A stretch of 64,000 bases of DNA from G020348385 sp964410125 (GTDB lineage Bacteria; Acidobacteriota; Aminicenantia; Aminicenantales; Aminicenantaceae): positions 1 to 64,000 of the forward strand of contig CAYPGQ010000010.1 in the NCBI GenBank assembly GCA_964410125.1, in the 5' to 3' direction. Positions 7,047 to 15,988 of the stretch are shown piece after piece (the stretch's first letter is position 1; each line of letters begins with the position of its first letter). The translations under genes and the position numbers were made by a program. Below the pieces are notes generated by a model. That model had not been told where the DNA came from. It saw nothing but the letters and a program-made list of their open reading frames with translations, and did not search any database.

Positions 7047-8810
7047 GTGAAAAGAAAAAAGATTCTATTCATTGCCGGCATCTTGTTTGCCGCAGTTGCT
7101 GTGGTGAGTATCTTAGCCTTTTTTCCGTCACAGGGGAAAAATAGCACCAGTATAATTGCAGATTATTCACTGGACGGATGCACGGTAATCATCGTCGGAA
7201 AAGACGCGTCAACAGACGGCTCAGTCATGACTACTCACACCTGTGACTGTGGACTATGTGACTGGACCTGGCGATATGTTCCGGCTACTGATCATGATCC
7301 TAACTCTACTCGCAAAATCTACCATATCGACCAGTTTAAAACCTTGCCTCCAGAGCAAGGTTTGAAATGGGAAATTTACAAAAATAATTTTACAGGAGTT
7401 GAGATCCCACAAGTACCGCATACATATGCCTATCTCCATGGAGCGTTCGGGTATTTTAACGATCAACAACTAGCCTTGGGTGAATCGACGATCGGATGCC
7501 AAAGGGAAATGAACAATCCCACGCCTTCTGCCACATTTGACATCACCATGCTGACTCTGCTGGCCATGGAACAATGCAAAACAGCCCGGGAAGCCATCAA
7601 GCTAATGGGTTCTCTTGGTGAGAAATATGGTTACGGATTCAGCGATACCGGGGAGATGCTGGCTTTGGCCGATCCCAACGAAGTGTGGATATTCGAAATC
7701 ATGCCCGTAGGGCCGCTGTGGACACCTAAGAGTGGTAAACCAGGCGCTGTCTGGTGTGCTCAGAGGGTACCGGATGACCACGTCAGTGTCTGTCCGAATG
7801 AGTCCCGGATCGGAGAGATCGACCTGGACAATCCCGACTATTTTATGGCATCGCCCAATGTCGTCTCCTATGCAGTCGAAAAAGGTTATTATGATCCTAA
7901 CAATGGCAAACCCTTTAACTGGAAAAGGGCATACTCCCCTTCAGAAACGAGTGCGGCAATCTCCAAGGGATCCAGGGCCCGTTTATGGCGTTTCTTCGAT
8001 CTGGTAGCGCCATCGCAGAAACTCAGCCCCGATACACCCAACATGGATCTTCCGTTTTCAGTCAAACCGGAAAAGAAGCTCTCCGCAAAAGACGTTATGG
8101 ATATGACAAGGGACAAGTATGAAGGAACAGATTATAATCCAGCGCGGGGACTACAGGGAGGGCCTTTCGCCAATCCCAACTACCTGCCCTATGGATTCAT
8201 TCTGGATGAGCAGAAATACAACACACCCCGCGTTATCGGAGTGAACCGGGCGGAATACGTGACCGTAACCCAATGCCGAGACTGGTTGCCCCACCCGATC
8301 GGAGGGATCGTGTGGTTGGCCATCGGGGCCCAGGACACTTCCTGTTTTATGCCTCTGTATGCAGGGATCACCCGCATCCCCCACTCTTTCGAGATCGGCG
8401 ACCACTGGGTGTTCAACCGGGAGTCGGCCCGGTGGGCATTCGACTATGTTGATTTCCATACCCAGCCGGTCTACTCTCTCGCCATAAAGGATGTGCGCAT
8501 GGCCCAGGAGGAATGGGAAGGAAAGGCGTTTTCGAGGGTTGAATCGACTGACAAAGTGGCCCTCGATCTTTACAAGAAGGATCCGGCCGAAGCCATCGTG
8601 TACCTGACCGATTACAGCAACAATCTGGCCAACGCCGTGGTGAATGCTTGGTGGAAGCTTGGGGATGATCTGCTGGTGAAGTACAACAAACTGTGGATCT
8701 ACGATGCCAAAACTCGGGAGAGAAATAGGCTGCAGTTTCCGGATTGGTACCTGAAAGAACTCATCAAACACAATCAATTGAAACCTGAAGAACCAAAAGA
8801 AAAAAGGTGA
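7047..8810 (+). CDS. Exported C69-family dipeptidase (N-terminal-nucleophile Cys peptidase)
   Basis: A 587-residue protein with a hydrophobic N-terminal signal or anchor (about 6-26). The C69 hallmark CTVIIVGKDASTDGS starts at Cys45, the expected N-terminal nucleophile after autoprocessing, and is followed by TTHTCDC. Later family-like features are the SEYGF-type region seen here as GEKYGYGFSDTGEM and a conserved WIFEIMPVGP. C69 enzymes cleave dipeptides. The start is GTG 7047, behind AAGGAGGAG. The roughly 200 bp upstream is A-rich with no clear terminator, so read-through from the deacylase gene is likely. An external or periplasmic location fits stepwise peptide breakdown next to the transporter. 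Confidence 0.88.
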   Translation: MKRKKILFIAGILFAAVAVVSILAFFPSQGKNSTSIIADYSLDGCTVIIVGKDASTDGSVMTTHTCDCGLCDWTWRYVPATDHDPNSTRKIYHIDQFKTLPPEQGLKWEIYKNNFTGVEIPQVPHTYAYLHGAFGYFNDQQLALGESTIGCQREMNNPTPSATFDITMLTLLAMEQCKTAREAIKLMGSLGEKYGYGFSDTGEMLALADPNEVWIFEIMPVGPLWTPKSGKPGAVWCAQRVPDDHVSVCPNESRIGEIDLDNPDYFMASPNVVSYAVEKGYYDPNNGKPFNWKRAYSPSETSAAISKGSRARLWRFFDLVAPSQKLSPDTPNMDLPFSVKPEKKLSAKDVMDMTRDKYEGTDYNPARGLQGGPFANPNYLPYGFILDEQKYNTPRVIGVNRAEYVTVTQCRDWLPHPIGGIVWLAIGAQDTSCFMPLYAGITRIPHSFEIGDHWVFNRESARWAFDYVDFHTQPVYSLAIKDVRMAQEEWEGKAFSRVESTDKVALDLYKKDPAEAIVYLTDYSNNLANAVVNAWWKLGDDLLVKYNKLWIYDAKTRERNRLQFPDWYLKELIKHNQLKPEEPKEKR

Positions 8811-8867
8811 TTCAGACGCAAAAAAGGATTAGAATAAATAGGAATTTTGGGAAGGAGTAATTTTTAA

Positions 8868-9530
8868 ATGAAAAATTTCAAACGAATAATTTTATTTCCT
8901 TTGGCTATCGGGCTCTTGACATTCGTATCCGTATCGAATGCGGCTACCGATGAAATTCCCAAAAGCAGTCTGCCCGTGCTCAATACATCTGCAGGACAAA
9001 GCGCGGATGTGGAAACACTGAATGTCATCTGTGAGGAAGCCGGTGTGAATTATGATTACTGTGATGTGCCGACTGTTGACCTCATCAAGGCAGGCGTGGG
9101 GCTTGCTGATAAGGAATCCGGCACGGGATTTCATGTCGAAGTGAACACAGACCTCGCCAGTTATCCCAAAGGCACAGCCTACAAAACCATCATCTTTGCC
9201 ATCGGCGCAAGCCTAAAAGGGATGGGAGCCTCCGGCCTGACAGTTGATGCAGAAGTCAAACGTTTAAAAAAAATCATCGACTACTGCAAACAGGAAAAAA
9301 TCTTCATCATCGCCATGCATGCTGCCGGAACATCCGGAAGAGGTGCTCCCGGCAGCGACAACGAAAAGATGATCGACGCGGTGGCTCCATTCGCGGATTA
9401 CATCATCGTGGCCGCAGACAGCAACAAAGACGGGCGCTTTGACTCCATCGCTAAAGACAAAGGAATCCCGATAACTCAAGTGGAATACGCGCTGGAGATC
9501 GTGGACATCCTCAAACAGGTATTCGAATAA
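8868..9530 (+). CDS. Exported DUF6305-like protein
   Basis: A 220-residue protein with a clear Sec signal peptide (hydrophobic 8-24, cleavage near NAATDE). The mature part begins with VLNTSAGQSADV, which resembles proteins I know as DUF6305. A Rossmann-like alternation follows, with IIFAIGASLKGMGASG (about 105-120), FIIAMHAAG (about 146) and an Asp-rich DSNKDGRFDS stretch (about 183-192) that could bind a metal. It closes the cluster 57 nt after the dipeptidase and has GGAAGGAG before its ATG. A periplasmic binding or carboxylate-handling role with the transporter is plausible but unproven. No known catalytic motif is seen. Confidence 0.7.
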   Translation: MKNFKRIILFPLAIGLLTFVSVSNAATDEIPKSSLPVLNTSAGQSADVETLNVICEEAGVNYDYCDVPTVDLIKAGVGLADKESGTGFHVEVNTDLASYPKGTAYKTIIFAIGASLKGMGASGLTVDAEVKRLKKIIDYCKQEKIFIIAMHAAGTSGRGAPGSDNEKMIDAVAPFADYIIVAADSNKDGRFDSIAKDKGIPITQVEYALEIVDILKQVFE

Positions 9531-9532
9531 GC

Positions 9533-9604
9533 CAGGTAAGCTGATACGTCGGCCCGCTGATTTTCCGCCTTGTTTAAGCGAGGAAAATCAGCCAACCTAG
9601 CTTA
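9533..9604 (-). repeat. Hairpin repeat family, short copy between convergent genes
   Basis: A perfect 11-bp stem, GCTGATTTTCC (9556-9566) with GGAAAATCAGC (9582-9592), is flanked by TAAGCT (9537-9542) and AGCTTA (9599-9604). Its reverse complement matches 19200-19252: GATTTTCCTCGCT and GGAAAATCAGCGGGC are identical, followed by a GACGT/TCAGCTT/CCTG tail with few changes. It lies between the DUF6305-like gene and the convergent CDF gene. No T-run directly follows the stem, so it is not a standard intrinsic terminator. Confidence 0.65.
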
Positions 9605-9631
9605 AACATTTTTAATAATATGTTAGGATAC

Positions 9632-10552
9632 TTACTTGGGGGGAGACTTCTTTTGGGCTTCGAGATAAACCTTGGCGCGGGGGATGATTTCTTTGATTTT
9701 CGCTTCGATTTCTAGATTTATCTGTTCCAAATCACTCACGACCATGCCATCTTTGTAGTCGATTTCCAGGGCTACAAGCACCTCATCCGAGCTAAGATGC
9801 ATAGTCTTCAAGCTTAAAATCTCATCTACCTCTTCGAATGACCTGACGATTTTTAAGATTTTTCTTCTTCTATAGGGAGTAACGGCTTCGCCGACCAGCA
9901 GCATCCTTGTTTCAAAAGCCAAAAACAAGGCGAAAACCATGAGCATGGCTCCGATAACGATCGAGGCAATGGCATCGATGATCAAGATATGGGTAAAATG
10001 AACAATAGTGATCGCCACTCCTGCAATTAAAACACCTGAGATGGCCAAGGAATCCTCGACAAACACGGTGAGGTTAGTGGGATCCTTGCTTCTCCGGAGA
10101 GCCTCCAAAAAACTTCCGTGTTTTTCTCTCCGCATCTCTTCCTTAATATTCAAAACGGCAATCCTTAGGGCAAGTCCTTCGAATATTATGGCTACAGCAA
10201 TGGCCATGTAAATCAATCCGATATGCTTTATCGGTTCGGGATGACGGAATTTATGGTAACCCTCGATAATGGATAAGGTTCCAGCGATTCCAAACAGGAT
10301 CAGGGCCACGATAAAGGACCAGAAAAACTGTTCTTTTCCGTGTCCGAAAGGGTGTTCTTTGTCAGCAGGTTTTTTGCTGGCCTTCAATCCATACAGGAGT
10401 AAAACCTGATTGAATGTATCTGAGACCGAATGATAGGCTTCGGCAAGCATCGAGGAAGAACCGCTGAATAATGCTGCGACAAACTTGAAGATGGCAATCC
10501 CCAGGTTTCCGAATAGGGCTGCTAAAACAGCCTTTTTGCTTTTATGATGCAA
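9632..10552 (-). CDS. Cation diffusion facilitator (CDF) family metal exporter
   Basis: A 306-residue CDF protein exporting divalent metals such as Zn2+, Fe2+, Cd2+ or Co2+ by proton antiport. Six transmembrane helices fill residues 8-215. The first has SSSMLAEAYHSVSDTFNQ, with the family's AExxHS/D metal site (Glu38, His41, Asp45). KEHPFGHGKEQFFWS (about 65-79) is the conserved HPFGHG motif. The C-terminal roughly 85 residues form the cytoplasmic alpha/beta metal-sensing domain. The start is TTG at 10552 with AAGGAA about 9 nt upstream; no suitable ATG lies nearby. It is transcribed alone and convergent to the peptide cluster. Confidence 0.93.
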   Translation of the reverse strand: MHHKSKKAVLAALFGNLGIAIFKFVAALFSGSSSMLAEAYHSVSDTFNQVLLLYGLKASKKPADKEHPFGHGKEQFFWSFIVALILFGIAGTLSIIEGYHKFRHPEPIKHIGLIYMAIAVAIIFEGLALRIAVLNIKEEMRREKHGSFLEALRRSKDPTNLTVFVEDSLAISGVLIAGVAITIVHFTHILIIDAIASIVIGAMLMVFALFLAFETRMLLVGEAVTPYRRRKILKIVRSFEEVDEILSLKTMHLSSDEVLVALEIDYKDGMVVSDLEQINLEIEAKIKEIIPRAKVYLEAQKKSPPK

Positions 10553-10895
10553 CTTCTAATTCCTTAAAGTTCCAAATTTGTGACTTTCATGGCAAACCTT
10601 TCATCTTATCTATCGGATATTTGTGAATATGATAAATCAAAACCATCCCCAATGGGAATGAAAAGAAAAATTGATGTTTGGATATTAACCCCTTATCTAG
10701 TATTATAGGTTGTTGAAAATATTTACCAACGGAAAATTCAAGAATATCAAAGTCCGAGTTAAAGGCAAAAGATATCAAGTTAATCACCGATCGGGATATA
10801 TAGCGGATTAGACGATTGTTCCTGTAAACGATTGTCTGGCGATTAATATTAGCTTTGCGGGAAATGGCATAGGAGCATCATATGGGAGAACCAAG
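10553..10895. other. Intergenic region without a supported gene
   Basis: This AT-rich gap separates the divergent CDF and heparinase-like genes and must hold promoters in both directions. A 66-codon open stretch on the minus strand (10587-10787) lacks a ribosome-binding site and domain features. Two near-identical units, ACGATTGT, occur at about 10812 and 10829, 17 nt apart, before the plus-strand gene and could be an operator. GGGAGAACC before ATG 10896 is the likely ribosome-binding site. Confidence 0.4.
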
Positions 10896-13229
10896 ATGTC
10901 GTTAAACAGGCTCATTTTGAGGCTAATTTCCTTTTTCATTTTTTTGGGCATATTAATTCAGCCGATCCAGCTTCAGGGATTCGCACAAGAAGCCGTGCCA
11001 CGATCCCAATATTTGGATTATGCACGGAAGGCCGCCGATTACACCTGGAAAAATTATGATCACGTGATTCAGCGCTGGAAAGAAGGATTCGATCCTGAAA
11101 ATGTATTCGGCTACCGTCCTCCCGGTGGCCTGCTGGAGATGGCTGTCATCTATGCCTACCTATATAAGCAGGAAAAAAAGCCGGAATATGTCACACGTTC
11201 AAAAAAAATACTACTCACCTATGCCGACTACCGATCCGCTTACCCCGAATGGGCAAGGAAGAAGCGCCCGGATTATGAGGAGGGCATTCCGATGCTCCCG
11301 GATTTTTTTACGGTGATGCGATTCCTCAGAGCCTATGACATCCTGAAGACAGCCGGGGTTTTAAGCCCAGAAGAAAATCACAAAATCCAGGGAGACATCA
11401 CCGATAGCATGGAGTATGTCCTCCGAACCCAGGAGTGGGGTCCGATGAACCGGACAGCGCTCCGGGCTGAATCTCTGGCATGGGCTGTGCGGGCACTCCC
11501 CGACCATCCGGACACAAATAAATGGGAAATGCAACGCAAAGCCCTGGGAGACGACAACTGGGGAAACTGGCAGATCGAAGATGCCACCATCTACCATGGT
11601 GTCTGGCTTTATGCTTTGTTGGGGTATGCGGATGCAATGGGCAAGCTGGACGAGCTTCTCGACACACCCGAAATGTATTATTACACCCATTATTTTCTCC
11701 ATCTGATGTGCCCGGCAGGTATGGTTCCCGATTTCGGGGATGCCAATTGGATGGCAAATTGGCCGCGCTTCCTAGTATTTTTCGAAACGGCTGCCAATCA
11801 TTTTAAGGATCCCCAGCTCAAATGGGCTGCCACCACGATTGCGCGTAAATTCGTCGATTTCAACGAACCCAAAAATATCGGCCTCGCCTACAATTTTTTG
11901 TACTGCTATCTCTGGGGCGGAGACGGCATCCCTGTTCAGAAGCCCGAATCCTTGTCCAAAGAGGTTATGGAGGATGTCCAGGGGAAAAAAATCGTATTTC
12001 GAAACGGCTGGGATCCTCTTTCAACATATCTCCTTTTGAACTACAGGGACGAGGGAGACGGTGGATTGAACTTTCGGAATTATTTGCGAGATACGATCCC
12101 GGTGGAAGAAGAAAAGATGACCCACGGTCACGCAGACGAAAACAGCATTGTCTTGCTGATGTCCGGGGGTTCAGTCCTGCTCCATGATGGGGGGTACCGC
12201 GATTATATGCCCAGCGGACCCTATGGTGCCTATCGCCAGGATTATTTCCACAATCGGCTTTGTGTGAGGCCGGAAAAAATCTGGATGGGACAGGAGCAGG
12301 GAGAATTCCGGTACAGCATAAGGGATGCCGTTCCAGGACAGAGTATTCTCGATTTCCTGCATAATGCCGGCTCCTACCGCAAGATTCGCACACAAAAAGT
12401 GGACTTTTTGAGTCTGGAAGATTTCGACTACAGCCGCACGCGGCTCACAGACGACAGCATGGGTTATGAGTGGGACCGTGTCATCGTGTATGTCAAAAAT
12501 CCCGAGCTTTATTTCGTGTTCGACATCTTCAAATCGCGCAAGGAAGAATATTTCACTCTGGCGAATCTATGGCACACACGCAAAATCCTCGCCCAAGGGA
12601 AACACTGGTACGACACAGTGTATGACAAGATCCAAAATCAAAATCTTCCCACAGAAAAAAACCTGCTGATCCTGTTTCCGGCAACCAAATTCAGATTGGA
12701 AGGAACAGAGCCGGAAAAACGCCACTACCAAGAAGAAATCCTGATCCACCAAACCACAGCCCAACACTTCGAACTGGGCGAAACCGTAGGTTTTATTACC
12801 GTCCTCGTCCCCCACTCCCAAGATGATTCTCCTGAGAAATGGTTGAATAAGATCCGTGTTATCCAGACTAAACCCGACCGAGCAGGCCTTGGCGTGGAGA
12901 TCGACTCAGGAGATCGGAGGATTGTCATCGGGGTGAAAAAGGATCTACGCATGGACATGGCCCGGGACTGGCGTCGTCCCCGGTACACCTACGAAGCGGG
13001 AAAAATAGGATTTGGGGAATTTGAAACCAACGGGGATTTTTTGTTTGCCTCCCTCAAAAATTCAAAGATTGCCTACACTATCGTCAACCTGACCAAGGCT
13101 TTTTTCAAGGGTAAACCATTATTCGAGGCCAAATCCTCTTTTTATGGCCTGGCATTCGACGCCAGTCCGTATACAGGGGGACTCGGCAAACTCCGGTACT
13201 GGAAAGACGAAGTCGACATAAACAGGTAA
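10896..13229 (+). CDS. Secreted heparinase II/III-like polysaccharide lyase
   Basis: A 777-residue exported protein with a signal peptide (hydrophobic 8-28, cleavage near QGFAQE). Residues about 35-330 are helical and Trp/Tyr-rich, as in the alpha-toroid of heparinase II/III-type and alginate-type lyases. The beta-sheet domain follows, opening with THGHADENSI, where His410, His412 and Asp414 match the HxHxD-type heparinase II/III signature. HDGGYRDY comes next. The C-terminal roughly 200 residues are beta-rich. Such enzymes eliminate uronic-acid-containing glycans, producing unsaturated sugars that could enter the KDG/KDPG route encoded at 42430-44181. Exact substrate is not deducible. Confidence 0.8.
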   Translation: MSLNRLILRLISFFIFLGILIQPIQLQGFAQEAVPRSQYLDYARKAADYTWKNYDHVIQRWKEGFDPENVFGYRPPGGLLEMAVIYAYLYKQEKKPEYVTRSKKILLTYADYRSAYPEWARKKRPDYEEGIPMLPDFFTVMRFLRAYDILKTAGVLSPEENHKIQGDITDSMEYVLRTQEWGPMNRTALRAESLAWAVRALPDHPDTNKWEMQRKALGDDNWGNWQIEDATIYHGVWLYALLGYADAMGKLDELLDTPEMYYYTHYFLHLMCPAGMVPDFGDANWMANWPRFLVFFETAANHFKDPQLKWAATTIARKFVDFNEPKNIGLAYNFLYCYLWGGDGIPVQKPESLSKEVMEDVQGKKIVFRNGWDPLSTYLLLNYRDEGDGGLNFRNYLRDTIPVEEEKMTHGHADENSIVLLMSGGSVLLHDGGYRDYMPSGPYGAYRQDYFHNRLCVRPEKIWMGQEQGEFRYSIRDAVPGQSILDFLHNAGSYRKIRTQKVDFLSLEDFDYSRTRLTDDSMGYEWDRVIVYVKNPELYFVFDIFKSRKEEYFTLANLWHTRKILAQGKHWYDTVYDKIQNQNLPTEKNLLILFPATKFRLEGTEPEKRHYQEEILIHQTTAQHFELGETVGFITVLVPHSQDDSPEKWLNKIRVIQTKPDRAGLGVEIDSGDRRIVIGVKKDLRMDMARDWRRPRYTYEAGKIGFGEFETNGDFLFASLKNSKIAYTIVNLTKAFFKGKPLFEAKSSFYGLAFDASPYTGGLGKLRYWKDEVDINR

Positions 13230-13358
13230 GCATTTTTCCCATCTGCCATACCCTCTATTGCTCAATACATACTCGAAGTCCGTTTTGGATACCCTCGAAG
13301 AACGAATTGGAAATGCTAAATTTTCAATATTGAAGTCTGAGTCTCTTTTAAGGTTATG

Positions 13359-13367
13359 TGATATAAT
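13359..13367 (+). promoter_or_regulatory. Extended -10 promoter giving a leaderless transcript
   Basis: TGATATAAT is a perfect extended -10 element (TGnTATAAT). Initiation about 7-8 nt downstream falls at about 13374-13376, on the ATG of the next gene at 13376. No Shine-Dalgarno is present, so a leaderless mRNA is predicted. No convincing -35 is seen, as is usual with extended -10 promoters. Confidence 0.6.
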
Positions 13368-13375
13368 CAAAACCA

Positions 13376-15826
13376 ATGAAGCAAAAACTGTTTTTTGCCT
13401 TCTCCATTCCCGTCTTAACCGGAATTTTTTGTTTCGCATCAATAACAAAAGGAACTGAAAATCACAATCTGCTTATTATTACTTTGGATACAACAAGAGC
13501 AGATAGTATCGGAATTTATGGTAACACAAAAACAAAAACTCCAAACATAGATAACTTGGGACAAAATGGAATTGTGTTTAAAAATTGCTATGCACCTGTA
13601 CCTTTAACCCTTCCTTCACATTGTTCCATTTTTACAGGTCGTTATCCTATTGCTCATCAAGTAAGAAATAATGGAACTTATTATTTGAACAATCATGAAC
13701 TGACCTTAGCTGAAATTTTTAAAAATCGTGGTTACCAAACATCAGCTATAATCGCTTCTTTCACTCTGTTTTCTAAATTTGGACTGAATCAGGGCTTTGA
13801 TTTCTACGATGAATCATTTAATTCTCAGCAGATGATTCTTAATTTTTTATCCGAGATAACAGCTGACATGGTGTATGACAAATTTACAAATTGGCTCCAA
13901 CAATACAACGGGGATAAATTTTTCCTTTGGATTCATTTTTATGATCCCCATTATCCCTATTTGTCACACCAAGAAATAAATACAAAATTTGATCATTCTA
14001 ACTTGATGAAATATTATGGTGAGATAGCCTTTACCGACCTTTATGTTGGTAAAATCATCAATGACCTTAAATCAAAGAATCTCCTTGACAATACTATCGT
14101 TGTAATTGTTGGTGATCACGGAGAAGCCTTTGGTGAACATGGGGAATACGGTCATGGCATATTTTGCTATGAAGAAAGCCTTAAAGTTCCACTTATCTTT
14201 AATAACAGCCGTCTTTTTGAGAAGCAACGATTCATCGACGACCGCGTTAGCATTGTCGACATAATGCCAACCATTCTGGAGCTATACCATTTCGATATTC
14301 CAGCTCCGGTACAGGGAAATAATTTCGCCAATTTAATCTGGGGGAAAAAAGATAAGCATAAAAGACTCATTTATTTTGAAAGCATGGATGGCAAAGAGAA
14401 AAACAACTGGGCTCCTCTGACAGGCATTATTGAGAATGATTATAAATACATTTCACTCCCAGAACCAGAATTGTATGATCTAAAAAATGATTTGGCTGAA
14501 AATAAAAATCTGTTTAACAAAGAAATGAAACTAGCCAAGAATTTGGACAAAAAATTGGTGGAATTTGTAAGCGATTATTCTGACCTTCCCAAACCATCAA
14601 AAAGAAAATTGAGTCCAGATGATATAAAGAAATTGGAATCTCTAGGATACATATCATCCTTTTCCAAAAAATCAAGCAAAATGATTGATCCCAAAAAGGG
14701 CATCATCCTTTATGCTACGACTGAAGAAATTAAAGAAAAAATAAAAAAAGGTCTTTTCTATCAGGCTGAGAAAGAATTAAATCAACTCATCTCTGAAAAT
14801 CCAGGGATCTTAATCCCTAATTTTTATCAAGCATCATATGAGATAAAAGAAAAAACAGGCAGAGAATCCGAAGCCATCGCTATTCTCGAAAAAGGATTAG
14901 AGGATTTCCCTTATAACGAGGAATTTAAGATTCAGCTCGCTATGTCCTTCTTTAAAATAAAGCAATGGAAAAAAGCCGAGGAATTGTGTTTCCTACTTTT
15001 GGAGTATAATCCTCTTTTTACCGGCGCCTATATTCTCCTTGGAGATATAAACGAACGCAAGAACAACATCAAAGAAGCCATTTTGAATTATGAAAAAGCT
15101 CTGGAAGTTGAGCCCCAGAATGAACTGGCCAAATCGAAATATGCCTATTTACTAATCAAGGATAACCAACACCAAAAAGCCAAGTCTATAATAAGCGAAT
15201 TACAAAAGAATGAAGATTGCTTTAAAAATACTTCCCAATTAGCAATAATGTTTGATATAGGCATTTTATTTGCAGAAAAAAATGAATTGGAAAGTGCGCT
15301 TTCTCTTTTAACAAAAATCCTTGAAATTTATCCTTCTCATCCTGAAGCCTGGCTCAATTTGGGGACTGTTTATCTCAAATATGGCCAGATTGATAAGGCT
15401 CTCGAAAAATATCAAAAAGCCCTCGACATTAACCCAGACTTTGCAATGGCATACAGCAATTTGGGTATGCTTTATTTAACACGTTATATGGAAAGTAATG
15501 ATTATCGTCTAAGGGATACAGCACTCGATAACTATAACAAGGCTATCAAACTCAATCCTGATATAGCTGAGGCATATAATGGCCGGGGAACGATTTATTT
15601 TAGCCTAAATAAGATTAATGAGGCCATTCTTGATTTCAAAAAATCGATTGAACTTAAACCCGATTATTTCGACGCTTATATCAACATCAGCGTTGTCTTT
15701 TTTCAAATTGGCCAAAAAAACGAAGCCTTAAAATACTTAAATTTTTACAAAAAGAATTATAACTTCCAAATTTCTCCGGAAGAGCAAGGTGTTTTAGATC
15801 GCCTCATTTCTGAATTAAAAAAATAA
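13376..15826 (+). CDS. Exported sulfatase-fold hydrolase with C-terminal TPR domain
   Basis: An 816-residue protein with a signal peptide (about 1-26), an alkaline-phosphatase/sulfatase-fold domain (about 28-430) and at least six tetratricopeptide repeats (about 450-815; for example AWLNLGTVYLKYGQIDKAL). Metal sites appear as ITLDTTRADS (Asp38) and GDHGEAFGEHGEYGHG (about 240-255). The residue normally converted to formylglycine in CxPxR is replaced: the motif reads PLTLPSHCSIFTG, aligning Thr78 with it and lacking the Arg. A Thr nucleophile suggests a phosphoesterase or transferase instead of a true sulfatase. The gene is conspicuously more AT-rich than its neighbours, suggesting transfer. 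Confidence 0.85.
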   Translation: MKQKLFFAFSIPVLTGIFCFASITKGTENHNLLIITLDTTRADSIGIYGNTKTKTPNIDNLGQNGIVFKNCYAPVPLTLPSHCSIFTGRYPIAHQVRNNGTYYLNNHELTLAEIFKNRGYQTSAIIASFTLFSKFGLNQGFDFYDESFNSQQMILNFLSEITADMVYDKFTNWLQQYNGDKFFLWIHFYDPHYPYLSHQEINTKFDHSNLMKYYGEIAFTDLYVGKIINDLKSKNLLDNTIVVIVGDHGEAFGEHGEYGHGIFCYEESLKVPLIFNNSRLFEKQRFIDDRVSIVDIMPTILELYHFDIPAPVQGNNFANLIWGKKDKHKRLIYFESMDGKEKNNWAPLTGIIENDYKYISLPEPELYDLKNDLAENKNLFNKEMKLAKNLDKKLVEFVSDYSDLPKPSKRKLSPDDIKKLESLGYISSFSKKSSKMIDPKKGIILYATTEEIKEKIKKGLFYQAEKELNQLISENPGILIPNFYQASYEIKEKTGRESEAIAILEKGLEDFPYNEEFKIQLAMSFFKIKQWKKAEELCFLLLEYNPLFTGAYILLGDINERKNNIKEAILNYEKALEVEPQNELAKSKYAYLLIKDNQHQKAKSIISELQKNEDCFKNTSQLAIMFDIGILFAEKNELESALSLLTKILEIYPSHPEAWLNLGTVYLKYGQIDKALEKYQKALDINPDFAMAYSNLGMLYLTRYMESNDYRLRDTALDNYNKAIKLNPDIAEAYNGRGTIYFSLNKINEAILDFKKSIELKPDYFDAYINISVVFFQIGQKNEALKYLNFYKKNYNFQISPEEQGVLDRLISELKK

Positions 15827-15875
15827 TTTAGCTTATACAGTTCTAAGACTTCTTTATATTTTTTTTAATTGTAAA

Positions 15876-15897
15876 CTCATTGGGCATACCTAATGAG
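15876..15897 (+). other. Short palindromic hairpin upstream of the arsenic operon
   Basis: CTCATTGGG and CCTAATGAG pair around a CATA loop, with one G-U pair if transcribed from the plus strand. No T-run follows on either strand. Its reverse complement shares the 10-mer CATTAGGTAT with the long hairpin at 19032-19103. It is either a weak terminator-like structure after the sulfatase-fold gene or a protein-binding site. Confidence 0.4.
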
Positions 15898-15917
15898 AAA
15901 ATAACATCGCGAACCTC

Positions 15918-15946
15918 TTGACAAATCAAACAATTTAGACTATTCT
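15918..15946 (+). promoter_or_regulatory. Sigma70-type promoter of the AbrB-arsM operon
   Basis: TTGACA (15918-15923) and TATTCT (15941-15946) are separated by exactly 17 nt. Transcription should start near 15953, giving a leader of about 36 nt with TTGGAGG before the ATG at 15989. Confidence 0.75.
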
Positions 15947-15969
15947 GAATATATTGATTTTTCAGAATA
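15941..15969. promoter_or_regulatory. Inverted-repeat operator overlapping the -10 box
   Basis: TATTCTGAA (15941-15949) and TTCAGAATA (15961-15969) form a perfect 9-bp inverted repeat with an 11-nt centre. The left arm contains the complete -10 hexamer, so a bound regulator would block RNA polymerase. Spaced AT-rich dyads of this kind are typical of ArsR/SmtB repressors, which fits the arsenic methyltransferase downstream. The operon's own AbrB-like protein is the other candidate. No ArsR gene is present in the window. Confidence 0.6.
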
Positions 15970-15988
15970 TTCAAATTGGAGGTTTTAA

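Noticed and set aside
10587..10787. 66-codon minus-strand frame in the CDF-lyase gap
   Set aside because: No Shine-Dalgarno, no recognised domain and AT-rich noncoding-like composition.
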